From NCBI GenBank assembly GCA_030248215.1, contig JASANG010003657.1, positions 1 through 64,000 of the forward strand: DNA of 64,000 nt, given 5' to 3'. Below are positions 48,360 to 59,800 of the stretch, in pieces. Made by a program: the position numbers and the translations under genes. The notes below the pieces were generated by a model. It searched no databases and had not been told where the DNA came from. It saw nothing but the letters and a program-made list of their open reading frames with translations. Numbering within the stretch: the stretch's first letter is position 1; each line of letters starts with the position of its first letter. Origin of the DNA: Enoplolaimus lenunculus. Its lineage: Eukaryota; Nematoda; Enoplea; Enoplida; Thoracostomopsidae.

Positions 48360-48780
48360 ACAGAAAGTATCCCATACCTTGCGGAGCTGAGTTGTATGGG
48401 GTTATACTTGCCAGAATCAGTTGAAAAACAATGTATGGTCAAACAACGGATTTCTCGCCGTTTCCAATCGCATGCAGTGCGCCAAATCAGGTTTTTGTCT
48501 CAATAGCTCAATACTAACCAAGCGTTTGATTGCAGAAAATTTAAAACCATTCTATTCAGCTCCGCGGGTTGCGTGAATTGTTACATAAAATACATTACTT
48601 TTTGACAAAAACGTTTTGTTGGGAGCAGGGGATCTTGAGTGAGACTTTCAAAATCGAATTTCTGAAAATTTCTATATTTGGGTATGAAATAATCTGGAGA
48701 GATCTTGAGAAGCTAAAATATGCAAACATTTTGAAATCCGACTATTTTTGGGCAAACACAGGCTGAGGGAAATCTGAAAT
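48360..48780. mobile_element. element core sharing a module with 4.1 kb and 27.7 kb
   Basis: CCTTGCGGAGCTGAGTTGTATGG and, 270 bp on, GGTATGAAATAATC...GAAGCTAAAATATGCAAAC followed by TTTTTGGGCAAAC match, in the same order, the interiors of the hAT-like elements at 3567-4643 and 27215-28153. To the left (48228-48345) GAGTTG / CAACTC words repeat. True ends not found. Confidence 0.55.
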
Positions 48781-49667
48781 ATTTTTCAAAATGACAGTTG
48801 CTAACATATCACGCGGCGTATTTGCATCAGCTATAAGTACAGGTTAATCTGTCTTTAAACGCCAAATTTCCCTATTCTCGTCGTCGAATGAGAATGTGTA
48901 AACGCTGTAAGATGAACAAGGCGGGGATTATTTTCCCATTGGAAGCAGAGTGGGATGTGGGCAAGGATTTGTTTACCTGCCCTGCGTCTGATCCACGCCA
49001 ACAATAATTCTTTTATTAGCGGGTTTACCCGTGACAAAAAAATATGCCCACGACCCACTTCTTTCTCGCACCTGAAGTTACACCAGTATTTCAATGACCG
49101 CAGGTGATTTGCACTTTAATGAAGCTTTGCGGTTTACAGCTCCAATGAATTTTACGCATGAAAGCGTACTAGAAACAACAAAATTTCAAGCCCGACTAAA
49201 TTAAGGACGTGCAGAACCTGATCAGAAATAAAACAAACAATTGAGTATGTTTTCCACCTTAAAACTTAAAACTTCGCCGAGGTTAAAACTGTTCATTTTT
49301 TAATCGCGTGATAAATATCTTTATCTGCGGGTATACCGCCGCCTGAAATTCTTTAGCCGACCCTGCGCTTACCCACGGGTTAGCGCTGGTACCCGCGGGT
49401 AATATCCCGCTCGGACCAAAAGTGTCGACTGACGTTTATTGCCATTGGCTAATGTTTTAGAACTAGTTTTTTATTTGAAATGTCCCTATTTTCTTTTGTA
49501 AGTTTTTTCCTTCTAAACATTCTTCCTTTGTTTCAGCACTTCAAAATTTTCGATAAGTCTTAACCTTAATGATTGACCCATGAATTCAATCGTTGACCCA
49601 TGAGTTCAATGGTTGACCCATGAGTTCACAAAGTAAGAATAGTATATTGATGCTATATTGAAATAGT
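48781..49667. other. no gene recognised
   Basis: 49571-49626 has three copies of a 20-bp unit, GTTGACCCATGAGTTCAATG. 49320-49415 contains GCGGGTATACC and TACCCGCGGGTA palindromes. No exon signal. Confidence 0.4.
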
Positions 49668-49878
49668 GGCTCATGTATAGAACAGGGCCGGAACACTAGT
49701 ATAAGCATATTATTAAGCGTAAGTCTAAGCCTAAAGCCTAAGCCTAAGCCTTAAAGCGTATGGATGAGCCTATTCCTAAGCCTAAGCCTAAGCCTAAGCA
49801 AAAAAATAGTCTAAAGGTTAAACTGACTCTATTATAGCTCCTCCGGTAACCGATCCGGCCCTGTTCTGTACATGGGCC
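49668..49878. mobile_element. GGCCCATG-family element with telomere-like hexamers
   Basis: Ends GGCTCATGTATAGAACAGGG and CCCTGTTCTGTACATGGGCC are inverted. The interior carries CCTAAG runs. A direct repeat of about 27 bp (TATATTGATGCTATATT core) flanks both sides (49641-49667, 49880-49907), longer than a normal target duplication. Confidence 0.78.
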
Positions 49879-49996
49879 TAGGTATATTGATGCTATATTA
49901 AAACAGTTATATCGAATCGATAAATAAAATCAGCGTTTCACAACTAAAAATATTTAAAATCAGCATTTCACAACTTAAAACACTCCGAACTGCTAA

Positions 49997-51788
49997 ATGG
50001 ATCATAAACGCGTCAAGGAAGTTACCAGAGGTCCCGGTAGTACCGCAACCACTCCTGGTGCGTTATGCGGCGCTGTTATGTTATTTGCGGTTGTTATTGC
50101 AGCGACGTATCTTGTGCTAACCTTGACGAAAGATAACGACACGGTTGTTGTACGCAACGAAGGTTTGTTACAAACTTTGTAGTCTTCATTAACAAGCGGG
50201 CCCATGTATAGAACAAGGCCGAAACAGTAGTATAAGCATATTCCTAAGCCTAAGCCTAACTCTAAGCATAAGGATGATCCTATTCCTAAGCCTAAGCCTA
50301 AGCCTAAGCCTAAGCCTAAGCCTAAGCCTACTCAAAAAACTTAGTCTAAAGCATAAACTGACTCTGTTTACAACACCTCCAGAAAACGATCCGGCTCTGT
50401 TCTATAGATGGGCCAACAAGAGCATGCAGCTATGTGCGTTTTAGGTTTCAGATGTCGCTGTACACGACTTTGTTTCAAAATGAATGAACGTTGTCGTAGA
50501 ATCAGTAAAAACAGAAATGGCGTTGTTTGAGGTTTAACATATTTTGATCAAATTTTGCTTACCGCTGCTATGCTTTGTAGATATCTTTGTTCTGTTCGCT
50601 TGCGCTTCCAGCGAACAGCAATAAAATAAATATAAAAACGAAATGAAATTAAAACAGTTTCACTTTGTTTTGAGTTATTAAGTTCTCTAAAACGAATCAT
50701 GAAAATATCGTTGAATTGTAAACATATTTGAATTCAAATGTGTTCGCAAGTCGCCGAGATTTCCATATTTGTTTACTGAACCATTTTTGGTTTTTTCCGA
50801 GTGATGCTGTTGCTAATATTCATGTAAACTTTTTAAACCTGATTCTCGCTTCAAGTGAACGATAAACCTGGTCATCTGTTTTAAATTATTGTGAGTTGAT
50901 TATAATATTCTTAATTTCAGTCATACAAAGCGATGCAGGATCAAAGGACAAATGGTATTGTGCACTAGACCGCTGCCAGCAATGTGATGACGCCCGTGTT
51001 GGGTGCCCAATGGACTTGCGCCTGTTTGGAACCGAAGAAGACTGCGAAAGATCATGTCCGAAATCAGGTACACGACTTTGAATTGAAAACTTATGTTTCA
51101 CTTTTAAATTTAAGTTAACCCAGGGTTTTTGGACGAGAAACAATTGCCATCACCTTTCGAAAATAAATAAGACCTTGACGCTTGAGTCGGACCACACCAC
51201 AGGTGTGAAAATTGCAATGCCTGACGGGTTCTGCGTTATTCGCATGCTGTGGACTCGAGTTACTCGTAGTATTCTCTTTGCGTGAACTGATTAAGCTGTT
51301 TATTTTATAAATGATAGTGGTTGCTGAAATTTTTAAGGTCCTGTTCTTTATCTGGTATACTGCAATATTCCCATCAAGCGATTTGTCGCCGCTGTTGATT
51401 TTAAAAGTTTCGCAGAAAACGGGCTACTCAAATGCTATTACAGATTGCATATTTAAGAAGTTCTGTATTCACTGATTAAAAGTCGTCAGACTATCAACAA
51501 TGTACCTACACTTTTGACAACTATACTGGTCTATAAAACAGAAAATCGAGCTTTACACTTCGAATATATACTGTGTATGCCTATAAAGGCTAACAATTAG
51601 GTAAAATTAAATACGTTGTAGTTCAATTTTTAGAGCCTGACTGTTATTTATGTATCAATGGTGAATGCGCTCCAGCTAACGACTACGCTTGTGAAGTGCA
51701 TGGACCAGATTCACACGATGTTTTAGTATTCAAAACAATGGCCGACTGCCGATCAACATGCAAACCAACTACTAAAAATGAAACCTAA
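49997..51788 (+). CDS. type II membrane protein with two half-Kunitz-like cysteine modules
   Basis: Exons 49997-50162, 50921-51067 and 51634-51788; 155 residues, all junctions phase 1, acceptors TTTCAG and TTTTAG. Exon 1 gives a short basic cytosolic start and one hydrophobic helix (about residues 23-44, CGAVMLFAVVIAATYLVL), best read as a signal anchor. Exons 2 and 3 each encode one six-cysteine module. Module 1 is C-x4-C-x2-C-x6-C-x12-C-x3-C and ends FGTEEDCERSC; module 2 is C-x2-C-x4-C-x7-C-x18-C-x3-C and ends FKTMADCRSTC. The final C-x12-C-x3-C with F before it is the Kunitz (BPTI) C-terminal signature, but the N-terminal half with the protease-binding loop is replaced by tightly spaced cysteines, so protease inhibition cannot be assumed. 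One exon per module with phase-1 borders suggests duplication. An element carrying telomere hexamers lies in intron 1. Confidence 0.72.
50199..50414. mobile_element. GGCCCATG-family element with perfect telomere hexamers
   Basis: Ends GGCCCATGTATAGAACAAGG and CTGTTCTATAGATGGGCC. Flanks AACAAGCG (50191-50198) and AACAAGAG (50415-50422) match at seven of eight positions. The interior has about seven perfect consecutive CCTAAG units (the nematode telomere repeat read on the other strand). It lies 37 bp after the exon 1 donor of the half-Kunitz gene. Confidence 0.85.
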
Positions 51789-52285
51789 AAACCGAGCATA
51801 ACTTTATTATGGGGCGTAAAAAATGGTTACCTATCCATTTTGAGACTTTAGGTTTTGTCTTTGGCTTGTGTTTAGGCTTAAAGTACACGTTTCCGCTTAG
51901 GATTAGGTTAAGGCTAGCACATAGTATATAGAAAGGCTTTTACGTTAACCTGAAACGTGTACACGTGGAATGCGCACAGGTTTTTAATTAAGAATTTAAC
52001 GAATAAAATAATTTCAAATTTATGGAAGCTTTGTATATGGTGGAGCACAATTCGAGCCACCTATAATTTGTTATATTTTATGGCATCTTTGTAACATTTA
52101 ATAGCTGAAAACGATTATTTCAAACGAATGTTTTCCTTCACAAAACCCTTCTATGTGTATATATTAATTGTAAATTTATGGAAATTTAATAAAATTGGCT
52201 AAACTATAAATCCAACATCAACGTGTATTTGTTCATTTTGAATTTGAATTTAGTCTACTAAAAGCTTGCAGTCTAATTCATTATC
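51789..52285. other. 3' flank, no gene
   Basis: 3' flank of the half-Kunitz gene. 51850-51945 has degenerate TTAGGC words. ATTAATTGTAAATTTATGG and AATAAAATTGG near 52160-52197 could serve in 3' end formation. Confidence 0.35.
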
Positions 52286-52429
52286 GCAGAACGGGCCAAT
52301 GTATAGCACAGGGGCTTCCAATTTTCCAGGGTGGAAAACTTATAACCAGGAGTGCAGCGCAGCCACTCCTGTATGACGGCTAAATTTTCCGCTGATTTGG
52401 TAGGAAAATTATTAATGCCTATATTTTAC

Positions 52430-54385
52430 CCTGGGTTGGTAGGGAAATCTGAAGCATAGGTTTTGGTTGGAAAACGGGAAAAGTGGAAAATTCTAATGCC
52501 TAGATTTTCCCCTGGGTAGGTAGGAAAACCTGAAGCATAGGTTTTGGTTGGAAAACGGAAAAGGAAAATTCTAATGCCTAGATTTTTATTCTGGGTTGGT
52601 AGGGAAAATCTGAAGCACAGGTTTTGGTTGGAAAACAGGTAAAGTGGAAAATTCAAGCGTAAGGCATAGGTTTTGGTTGGAAAACGGGAAATGAAAAATT
52701 GAAATGCCTAGATTTTACCCTGGGTTGGTAGGGAAAATCTGGAGCATTGGTTTTAGCTGGAAAACGGGAAAAGTGGAAAATTCTAATGCCTAGATTTTCC
52801 CCTGGGTTGGTAGGAAAATCTGAAGCACAGGTTTTGGTTGGAAAACAGGTAAAGTGGAAAATTGAAATGCCTATATATTTTCTTGGTTAGTAAGAGAAAT
52901 CTAAAGCGATGGTTGGAAAACGGGAAATGTGGAAAAGTGGAAAATTCAAGCGTAGGGCATAGGTTTTGGTTGGAAAACGGGAAAAGTGGAAAATTCTAAT
53001 GCCTAGATTTTTCCCCTGGGTTGGTAAGGAAAATCTGAAGCATAGGTTTTGGTTGGAAAACGGGAAAAGTGGAAAATTCTAATGCCTGGATTTTTTCGCT
53101 GGGTTGGTAGGGAAAATCTGAAGCATAGGCTTTGATTGGAAAACGGGAAAAGTGGAAAATTCCAATGCCTAGATTTTTAACCTGGGTTGGTAGGGAAAAT
53201 CTGAAGCACAGGTTTTGGTTGGAAAACAGGTAAAGTGGAAAATTGAAATGAGTAGATATTTTCTTGGTTAGTAAGAGAAATCTAAAGCGATGGTTGGAAA
53301 ACGGGAAAAGTGGAAAAGTGGAAAATTCAAGCGTAGGGCATAGGTTTTGGTTGGAAAACGGGAAAAGTGGAAAATTCTAATGCCTAGATTTTTCCCCTGG
53401 GTTGGTAAGGAAAATCTGAAGCATAGGTTTCGGTTGGAAAACGGGAAAAGTGGAAAATTCTAGCGTAAGGCATAGGTTTTGGTTGGAAAACGGGAAAAGT
53501 GGAAAATTGAAATGCCTAGATTTTTAACCTGGGTTGGTAGGGAAAACCTGAAGCAAAGGTTTCGGTTGGAAAACGGGAAAAGTGGAAAATTCAAGCGTAA
53601 GGCATAGGTTTTGGTTGGAAAACGGGAAAAGTGGAAAATTGAAATGCCTAGATTTTACCCTGGGTTGGTAGGGAAAATCTGGAGCATTGGTTTTAGCTGG
53701 AAAACGGGAAAAGTGGAAAATTCTAATGCCTGGATTTTTTCGCTGGGTTGGTAGGAAAAATCTGAAGCATAGGTTTTGATTGGAAAACGGGAAAAGTGGA
53801 AAATTCCAATGCCTAGATTTTTAGCCTGGGTTGGTAGGGAAAACCTGAAGCAAAGGTTTCGGTTGGAAAACGGGAAAAGTGGAAAATTCAAGCGTAAGGA
53901 ATAGGTTTTGGTTGGAAAACGGGAAAAGTGGAAAATTGAAATGCCTAGATTTTACCCTGGGTTGGTAGGGAAAATCTGGAGCATTGGTTTTAGCTGGAAA
54001 ACGGGAAAAGTGGAAAATTTTAATGCCTAAATTTTTACCTTTGGGTTGGTAGGAAAAATCTGAAGCATAGGTTTTGGTTGGAAAACGGGAAAAGTGGAAA
54101 ATTTTAAGTGGAAAATTTCAATGTCTAGATTTACCCTGGGTTGGTGGGGAATATCTGAAGCATAGGTTTTGGTTGGAAAACGGGAAAAGTTGAAAATTTC
54201 AATGCCTAGACTTACCCTGGCTTTGTAAAAAATCTGAAGCATAGGTTTTGGTTGAAAACGGGAAAAGTGGAAAATTTGAAGGCCTAAATTCACCTTAGGT
54301 TGGTAGGGAAAATATGAAGCATAGGTTTTGGTTGAAAAATGGGAAAAGTGGAAAATTTAAACGCCTAGATTTACCCTGGGTTGGA
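52430..54385 (+). repeat. about 80-bp minisatellite array, left arm
   Basis: Over twenty units of about 80 bp built on GGTTGGTAGGGAAAATCTGA, AGCATAGGTTTTGGTTGG, AAAACGGGAAAAGTGGAAAA and TTCTAATGCCTAGATTTT. Some units carry a shorter insert with CAAGCGTAAGGCATAGG, showing local expansion by unequal exchange. Confidence 0.92.
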
Positions 54386-54904
54386 AATCAGCGACGACCA
54401 AATTTGATATATTTATGTTTGCTCGGCTTTCCGGCCATTAGCCAACAACGTCTTTAAAACAAAATTAAAACTTTTTACAACCTTAAGGCGTCACTCAAAG
54501 CGTCGACTTTGTTAACAGACTTATGTTCTGATAATACTGGGCCACTCGGTGGTATCTTGTTTTGACCAATATTGTGTTGGGACTATCATAATCTGATATA
54601 TTTAATAGTCATGTATTATTTCGGGTAAATGCTCTGCTCATTTAGGTTTAACTGTTTAAAGTAGATTTTGTTCATTGCACTGTTCCGCTCCGCGGTTTCA
54701 TGTTTTGACCAGTGTCGAAATATATTGCCTGTTAGTTTGTAGGATGCAACCGGAGGTGAAAAATGCCAGATCCGGAGCCAGAAGTGAACAAAAGTAGCCG
54801 GAACCGGAGATGATGCCGCAGGTGAGGTGAAATCAGGTCGTTGAAATGATATTTAACTTGTTAATTTTAGCAAATATCTGCTAGATGTTGTTAAATCGTT
54901 CCAT
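54386..54904. other. unique centre of the minisatellite element
   Basis: About 520 bp between the arrays. 54745-54890 contains GATGCAACCGGAGGTGAAAAATGCC-type words of another inverted-repeat family, probably an insertion inside the element. Confidence 0.5.
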
Positions 54905-55690
54905 TGGAATTTTCTACTTTTCCCATTTTCCAAACAAAACCTATGCTTTAGATTTTCCCTTCCAACCAAGAGGAAATCTTGACGTAGAAATTTTCCACTT
55001 TTCCCGTTTTAAAAAACCAATGCTTCAGAATTTTCCTACCAACCCAGGGTAAATTTAGGCGTTTAAATTTTTCAATTTTCCCGTTCTCCAACCAAAACTT
55101 ATGCTGCAGATTTTCCCTACCAACCAAGGGAAAATCTAGGCGTTTAAATTTTCCACTTGTCCCGTTTTCCAACCAAAACCTATATTCTTCAAATTTTCCC
55201 TACCAACCCAGGAATAATGTAAGCTTTTAAAATTTCCACTTTTCCCGTTTTCCAAACAAACTTTTACACTACAAATTTTCCCTGCCAACCAAGGGAAAAT
55301 CAAGGCGTTCAAATTTTCCACTTTTCCCGTTTTCCAACCAAAACCTATGCTTCAAATTTTCCCTACCAACCCAGGAATAATGTAAGCTTTTAAAATTTCC
55401 ACTTTTCCCGTTTTCCAAACAAACTTTTACGCTACAGATTTTCCCTACCAACCAAGGGAAAATCAAAGCGTTTAAATTTTCCACTTTTCCCGTTTTCCAA
55501 CCAAAACCTATGCTTCAAATTTTCCCTACCAACCCAGGAATAATGTAAGCTTTTAAATTTTCCACTTTTCCCGTTTTCCAAACAAACTTCACACTACAGA
55601 TTTTCCCTACCGAACCAGGGAATATGCAGGCTTATGAATTTTCCACTTTTCCACAGCAAAACCTATGCCCTCGATTTTTCCTACCAACCA
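54905..55690 (-). repeat. about 80-bp minisatellite array, right arm, inverted
   Basis: Same unit as the left arm but reverse-complemented (TTTTCCACTTTTCCCGTTTT, CCAACCAAAACCTATGCTTC, TTTTCCCTACCAACCCAGG). About nine to ten units with a partly dimeric pattern. Confidence 0.92.
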
Positions 55691-55783
55691 GTGAAAAATC
55701 AGGTCGTCACACAGGAGTGGCTGCGATGCACTCCTGGTCGTAAGTTTTCTACCCTGGAAAAGTGGAAGCCCCTGAACTATACA

Positions 55784-56023
55784 TGGGCCGCAGAACGGTT
55801 TACGTTTAGTTACCTGAAACGCAAACAAAACGAGATATCGTGTTTTACCTCCTTTAAGAACAAGAATGAGCATTTAAACGTCTCAAATCAGAAGATTTCT
55901 ATATGGGCCGCAGAACGGTTTACGTTTAGTTACCTGAAACGCAAACAAAACGAGATATCGTGTTTTACCTCCTTTAAGAACAAGAATGAGCATTTAAACG
56001 TCTCAAATCAGAAGATTTCTATT
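55784..56023 (+). repeat. perfect 120-bp tandem duplication
   Basis: Two identical 120-bp units (55784-55903 and 55904-56023). The unit includes the last six bases of the minisatellite element and its right target copy, so the duplication came after the insertion and is recent. A reading frame passes through both as a repeated 40-residue block (AERFTFSYLKRKQNEIS...), ending at 56044, but no gene signal supports it. Confidence 0.9.
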
Positions 56024-56216
56024 GAACAATTCGTAGACCAATAAAACGTTAATCATAAATTAAAGTACAAACACAAATAGAAATATTTTCAACAGAACAC
56101 CTAACAATATACTTGACAATTTTCGTAATCACTCCCCCAATTTGTGATTTTTGTAAACAGATTTTAAATTTTTTCATTTTATATAACAAAAGAAACGTTC
56201 GTCCTTCTGAAACTTT

Positions 56217-56416
56217 GGTCCATGTTACTTTAAGGAGCGTCCAGGTATCATGGGTCCATAAAACAGTAGGTTTAGATCCTAGATTACATTTTTGCTTAGG
56301 CTTAGGTTTAGGCTTAGGCTTGGGCTTAGGCATAGGAACACATTTTTTGCAGCGCTTATGCTTTAGGCTTAGAAATACGCTTAATCTACTGTTACGCCCC
56401 TAAAGTAACATTGGCC
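56217..56416. mobile_element. GGCCCATG-family element with telomere-like hexamers
   Basis: Ends GGTCCATGTTACTTTAAGG and CCCCTAAAGTAACATTGGCC. Flanks GAAACTTT (56209-56216) and GAAAGTTT (56417-56424) match at seven of eight. About 200 bp with TTAGGC runs near the middle. Confidence 0.82.
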
Positions 56417-56820
56417 GAAAGTTTTATAGGCTGTAGTGTCGCGTTTTCAAATTCTTGGCGCCTGGTCAGTAAATTCATTGGCACATTTTGTATCCGCGGC
56501 AAATTTTTCAACTATTCGGCTACAAAACGCATTTTGAGCTTCAGATGAACAATATACCTCACAAAAAATTTAAGTACGTACAATAAGGTTGATAGATGAT
56601 GTATGTCAAAAAACCAATACTTCATTGATGTACGACTACATAAATTGTTCATTTTGATTTCATGATATCGCACACACATAATATCTATAGTACTAATGCT
56701 ACACTGGAACTCAACGATTTAAAATGTAGAACTTTGCAGTTTAAGTATTGTTCAACTTCGGTTATCTTTACAGACGGTTGACTGAAATTAAGCTCTTTGA
56801 GGATGTTAAAAATCTCACTT

Positions 56821-59800
56821 TCAAAGAATGACAAATTGGAAGACAGGCATGCAACACGCGACCAAAGCTACAACGAACAGCAACAGCAAATCATTAAGTG
56901 AACGACCTGAAATTCAAAATTACACTGTTTAGTAAATATGCTATTAAACTTATCGATAACACCTCATTTGCATTCTCAAAACTTAAAATAATTTTTTATT
57001 TTCCGGTGTTAAAAACTTTCTTATGTAACGCGGGACCCATGTAAAGATCAGAGTGGAAACGTTTTTCTGTGGGGCTAGAAAAGTGTAAGCTTAAGCTATA
57101 TACTAATTTTTTTGCTCGGCTTAGGCTTAGGGTTAGGGTTAGGCTTAGAAACAAACTCATTCTTACGCTTAGGCTTAGACTTAGGCTTAGGCTTAGGCTT
57201 AAACTTAGGGTTAGGGTTAGGCTTAGGAATATGCTTAATCGACTGTTACGCCCCTTAAAGTAACATTGGCCACGCGGCCGATGGTTTTTCGTTATTCTAC
57301 TCACCCAGCATATATTCCAGTTGTTTTGAAGTTTTTTTGCAGATTTGGACTTCCCATCACGTCCCCCTGATAATTCCTCACCCAAATTAGACATTTTAAA
57401 CTTGTGTTTTAAATTGATTGAGTCCAGATAACTTTCCCTCATTCGTCGAAACCAGACGGAGTACGGTACCCTACTGACCCATTTAGTTACACTCAAAAAT
57501 GACCTTGAAAACAGAACCGTATTGTGGTTTTACAGTAAGTAAAAAACGCTCGCAACAAACCATTCAAAGTATGCAGCTGCACAAAGTTTCATATTTAAAA
57601 CAAAACTAATAATCATCTCAACTTCGCAGTGAATTCACTTAACACTATCTTACTTCGAAATTTGCAACGAAACACTAAAACACCTAAAATGTTTACTTTG
57701 TTAGATAAAAAACTTGAGCTACAAAAATTTAAATATTAAAATATACAAAAGTTGAAAAATAGCTCATCTTGGGTACCCTGAACTCCAACTCACCTTGATA
57801 TGCACCCTGAGTCACAGGTACAGCGACAGCTCGCGTGATTTCAACACGAAACCCTGCAATGACTTTCGGTTGCGCAACAGTTCTCAAATTTCCATTGTTG
57901 AACACTGAGTTGCGTTGATCGCTTGTCGACTGATTGACGTAAACCAAAGGCGCAACAGATGTTTTCAAGCGACAAGTTCCAATTTTTCGCCCTGTTCCGT
58001 CGTCTGTCCACGTCCACGAGCGACAATTGTATGTTGCGAGGCATTGAGAGCAACAAACTGCAACTGGAGATCCGTAAAATTCGTAGATTGAGCTTCGTGA
58101 TGGGTCTATGTCAGCAACGTTGGGATCGATGTAGCATTTGTCATCTGGTGGATCTTTGACTCCTTTAATTTGTTCAGCAGTGAGGAATATAGTTTGCCTT
58201 GAGTTGAATTTAACACTTTAATATATTAAATTAAATGGGTTTGTTAAGGGTTGAGTGATGCTTGTCATCTTGTGCCGAACAGTATGCCACAAGTCAAAAA
58301 CGTAACCTGTTTCGTTTAGGATACAAACTTATAATTTTTCCTTTTCCAACTTCGGATTTTGCAGCTTCGAATAATTGTCTATCGTTAGTTTTAAAGGCGT
58401 TGCATTAACCTAAACCTCCGCTTAATGACAAGCCTATGACTAAACATAAGCCCGCGATAACCCAATATTTGTTACCGTTCTGGTTCTCTAAGAAAATTGG
58501 AGTTTTCTTTTCGTCAGTTTGATCAATATATCACTATCCGCCTTTGTTCCACTTATTTTTACTAATCATATACATCATGCCCAGGCACTTTTGAGCAGCG
58601 GAGTTTGGAGTCTCAGTCAACGCCCCTAGAAAAATGTAAGGGTGTCGCCAAAATCCTTGCAAACCCATCAAAACCAAAGTTTCGTTTTGGAATTTAAAAC
58701 ATGAAATGGAACACTCCTAAGACTAGCATGGTCCAAACAATTCTCACGTCTAATATCGAACCCAGTTGTGACGCCAGGGTTCAACATTCGCATCCCATGT
58801 GAACGGCTAAGAACACACGTTCGATCACGATAGTCCCACGACCATGCGACACAATCTGAATGTGCAGAACAGAGGGGGCAGCAATCGGCCAACGAATGTC
58901 CGCGGGATCGATGGATTATATCTGTTGATGAGGTTGCGGACTGTACGATAGAAGTATCAGGCATCAATTCGCAACTTCCTGAATTCAATTGCAAAATACT
59001 TGAGGCTCAGGGTTTAGTCTTCGGTTTAGGAAAGTGCTCATTAAAGCCTAAGGCTTATTAAGTAGCTTAATTCTTTGCCAACGTATTTTCCTACCACTAA
59101 GACTGAGTCTAAGCAAATCCCTAAGCCTTAGCCTTAAATGTGGAAAGCAGCAGTATCCTAGAGCCCATAGTGAAGTGCTCCGGATTTTAACCCATACGAT
59201 ATAACTCAGTACCTCGAAAAATAAACAGAATTAATTATTAATGCATTTATAATTTACCAGAAATATATATGCACTAGCGCATCCAGATGAGAGGTGGGGG
59301 GGCATACGCCCCCCTGTCAATTTTTTTGTGATATAAAGGTAAGGTCCCAACGTACAGTTTTTACCTCAGAAATTTTTTATTTAAAGAAATACAATTTTTA
59401 CCCTTACAAATTTGTTTGTGGTAAAATGATAAAATCCCTGCATTACAATTTTTTTCTAAGGAAATTTTTTGGCAATAAAACTACGTTTCATAACATTCGC
59501 TATCCCGCCGCCCCGTCAGAAATTTTTGGATCCAACTTTGTACATATAGCATCGCTCATGTCATGACTTAATGCTAAAACATAAATGCCAGTTAACATGA
59601 ACCCGTCACCATTAATTCCAGCTTCAAAGTGGAATACAAAGTTCAATCCAAATTACATTTCAACCGACATTGTCGAAATAAAAATTTTAAGTATCGAACA
59701 CTGACACCAACTCGCTGGGAATTTTTAAACCACCACTCTATATGATCACATATACAAATACTGATTAATTCAAACTTAATTACCTCGCCGCGGAAATAAC

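Larger units (their letters stand above)
52294..55789. mobile_element. 3.5-kb GGCCCATG-family element filled with opposed minisatellites
   Basis: Left end GGCCAATGTATAGCACAGGG and right end CCCTGAACTATACATGGGCC, with inverted similarity continuing for about 90 bp (CTTCCA, CCAGGAGTG, CAGCCACTCCTGT). Perfect 8-bp flanking repeats GCAGAACG at 52286-52293 and 55790-55797. The interior has two arrays of one minisatellite in opposite orientations and a central unique part (54390-54900). No protein-coding capacity; Lys/Phe-rich open frames are repeat artefacts. Confidence 0.88.

Noticed and set aside
45740-50414. TTAGGC runs as a real chromosome end
   Set aside because: The runs are short, degenerate, in both orientations and surrounded by genes and transposons.
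52426-55484. Several - strand frames rich in Phe, Lys and Asn
   Set aside because: They are translations of the 80-bp minisatellite; periodic and without start or splice context.
56996-57496. 166-codon - strand frame as an exon of the PAN gene
   Set aside because: Its C-terminal half is translated hexamer repeat; the in-phase terminal exon at 56821-56906 explains the gene end better.
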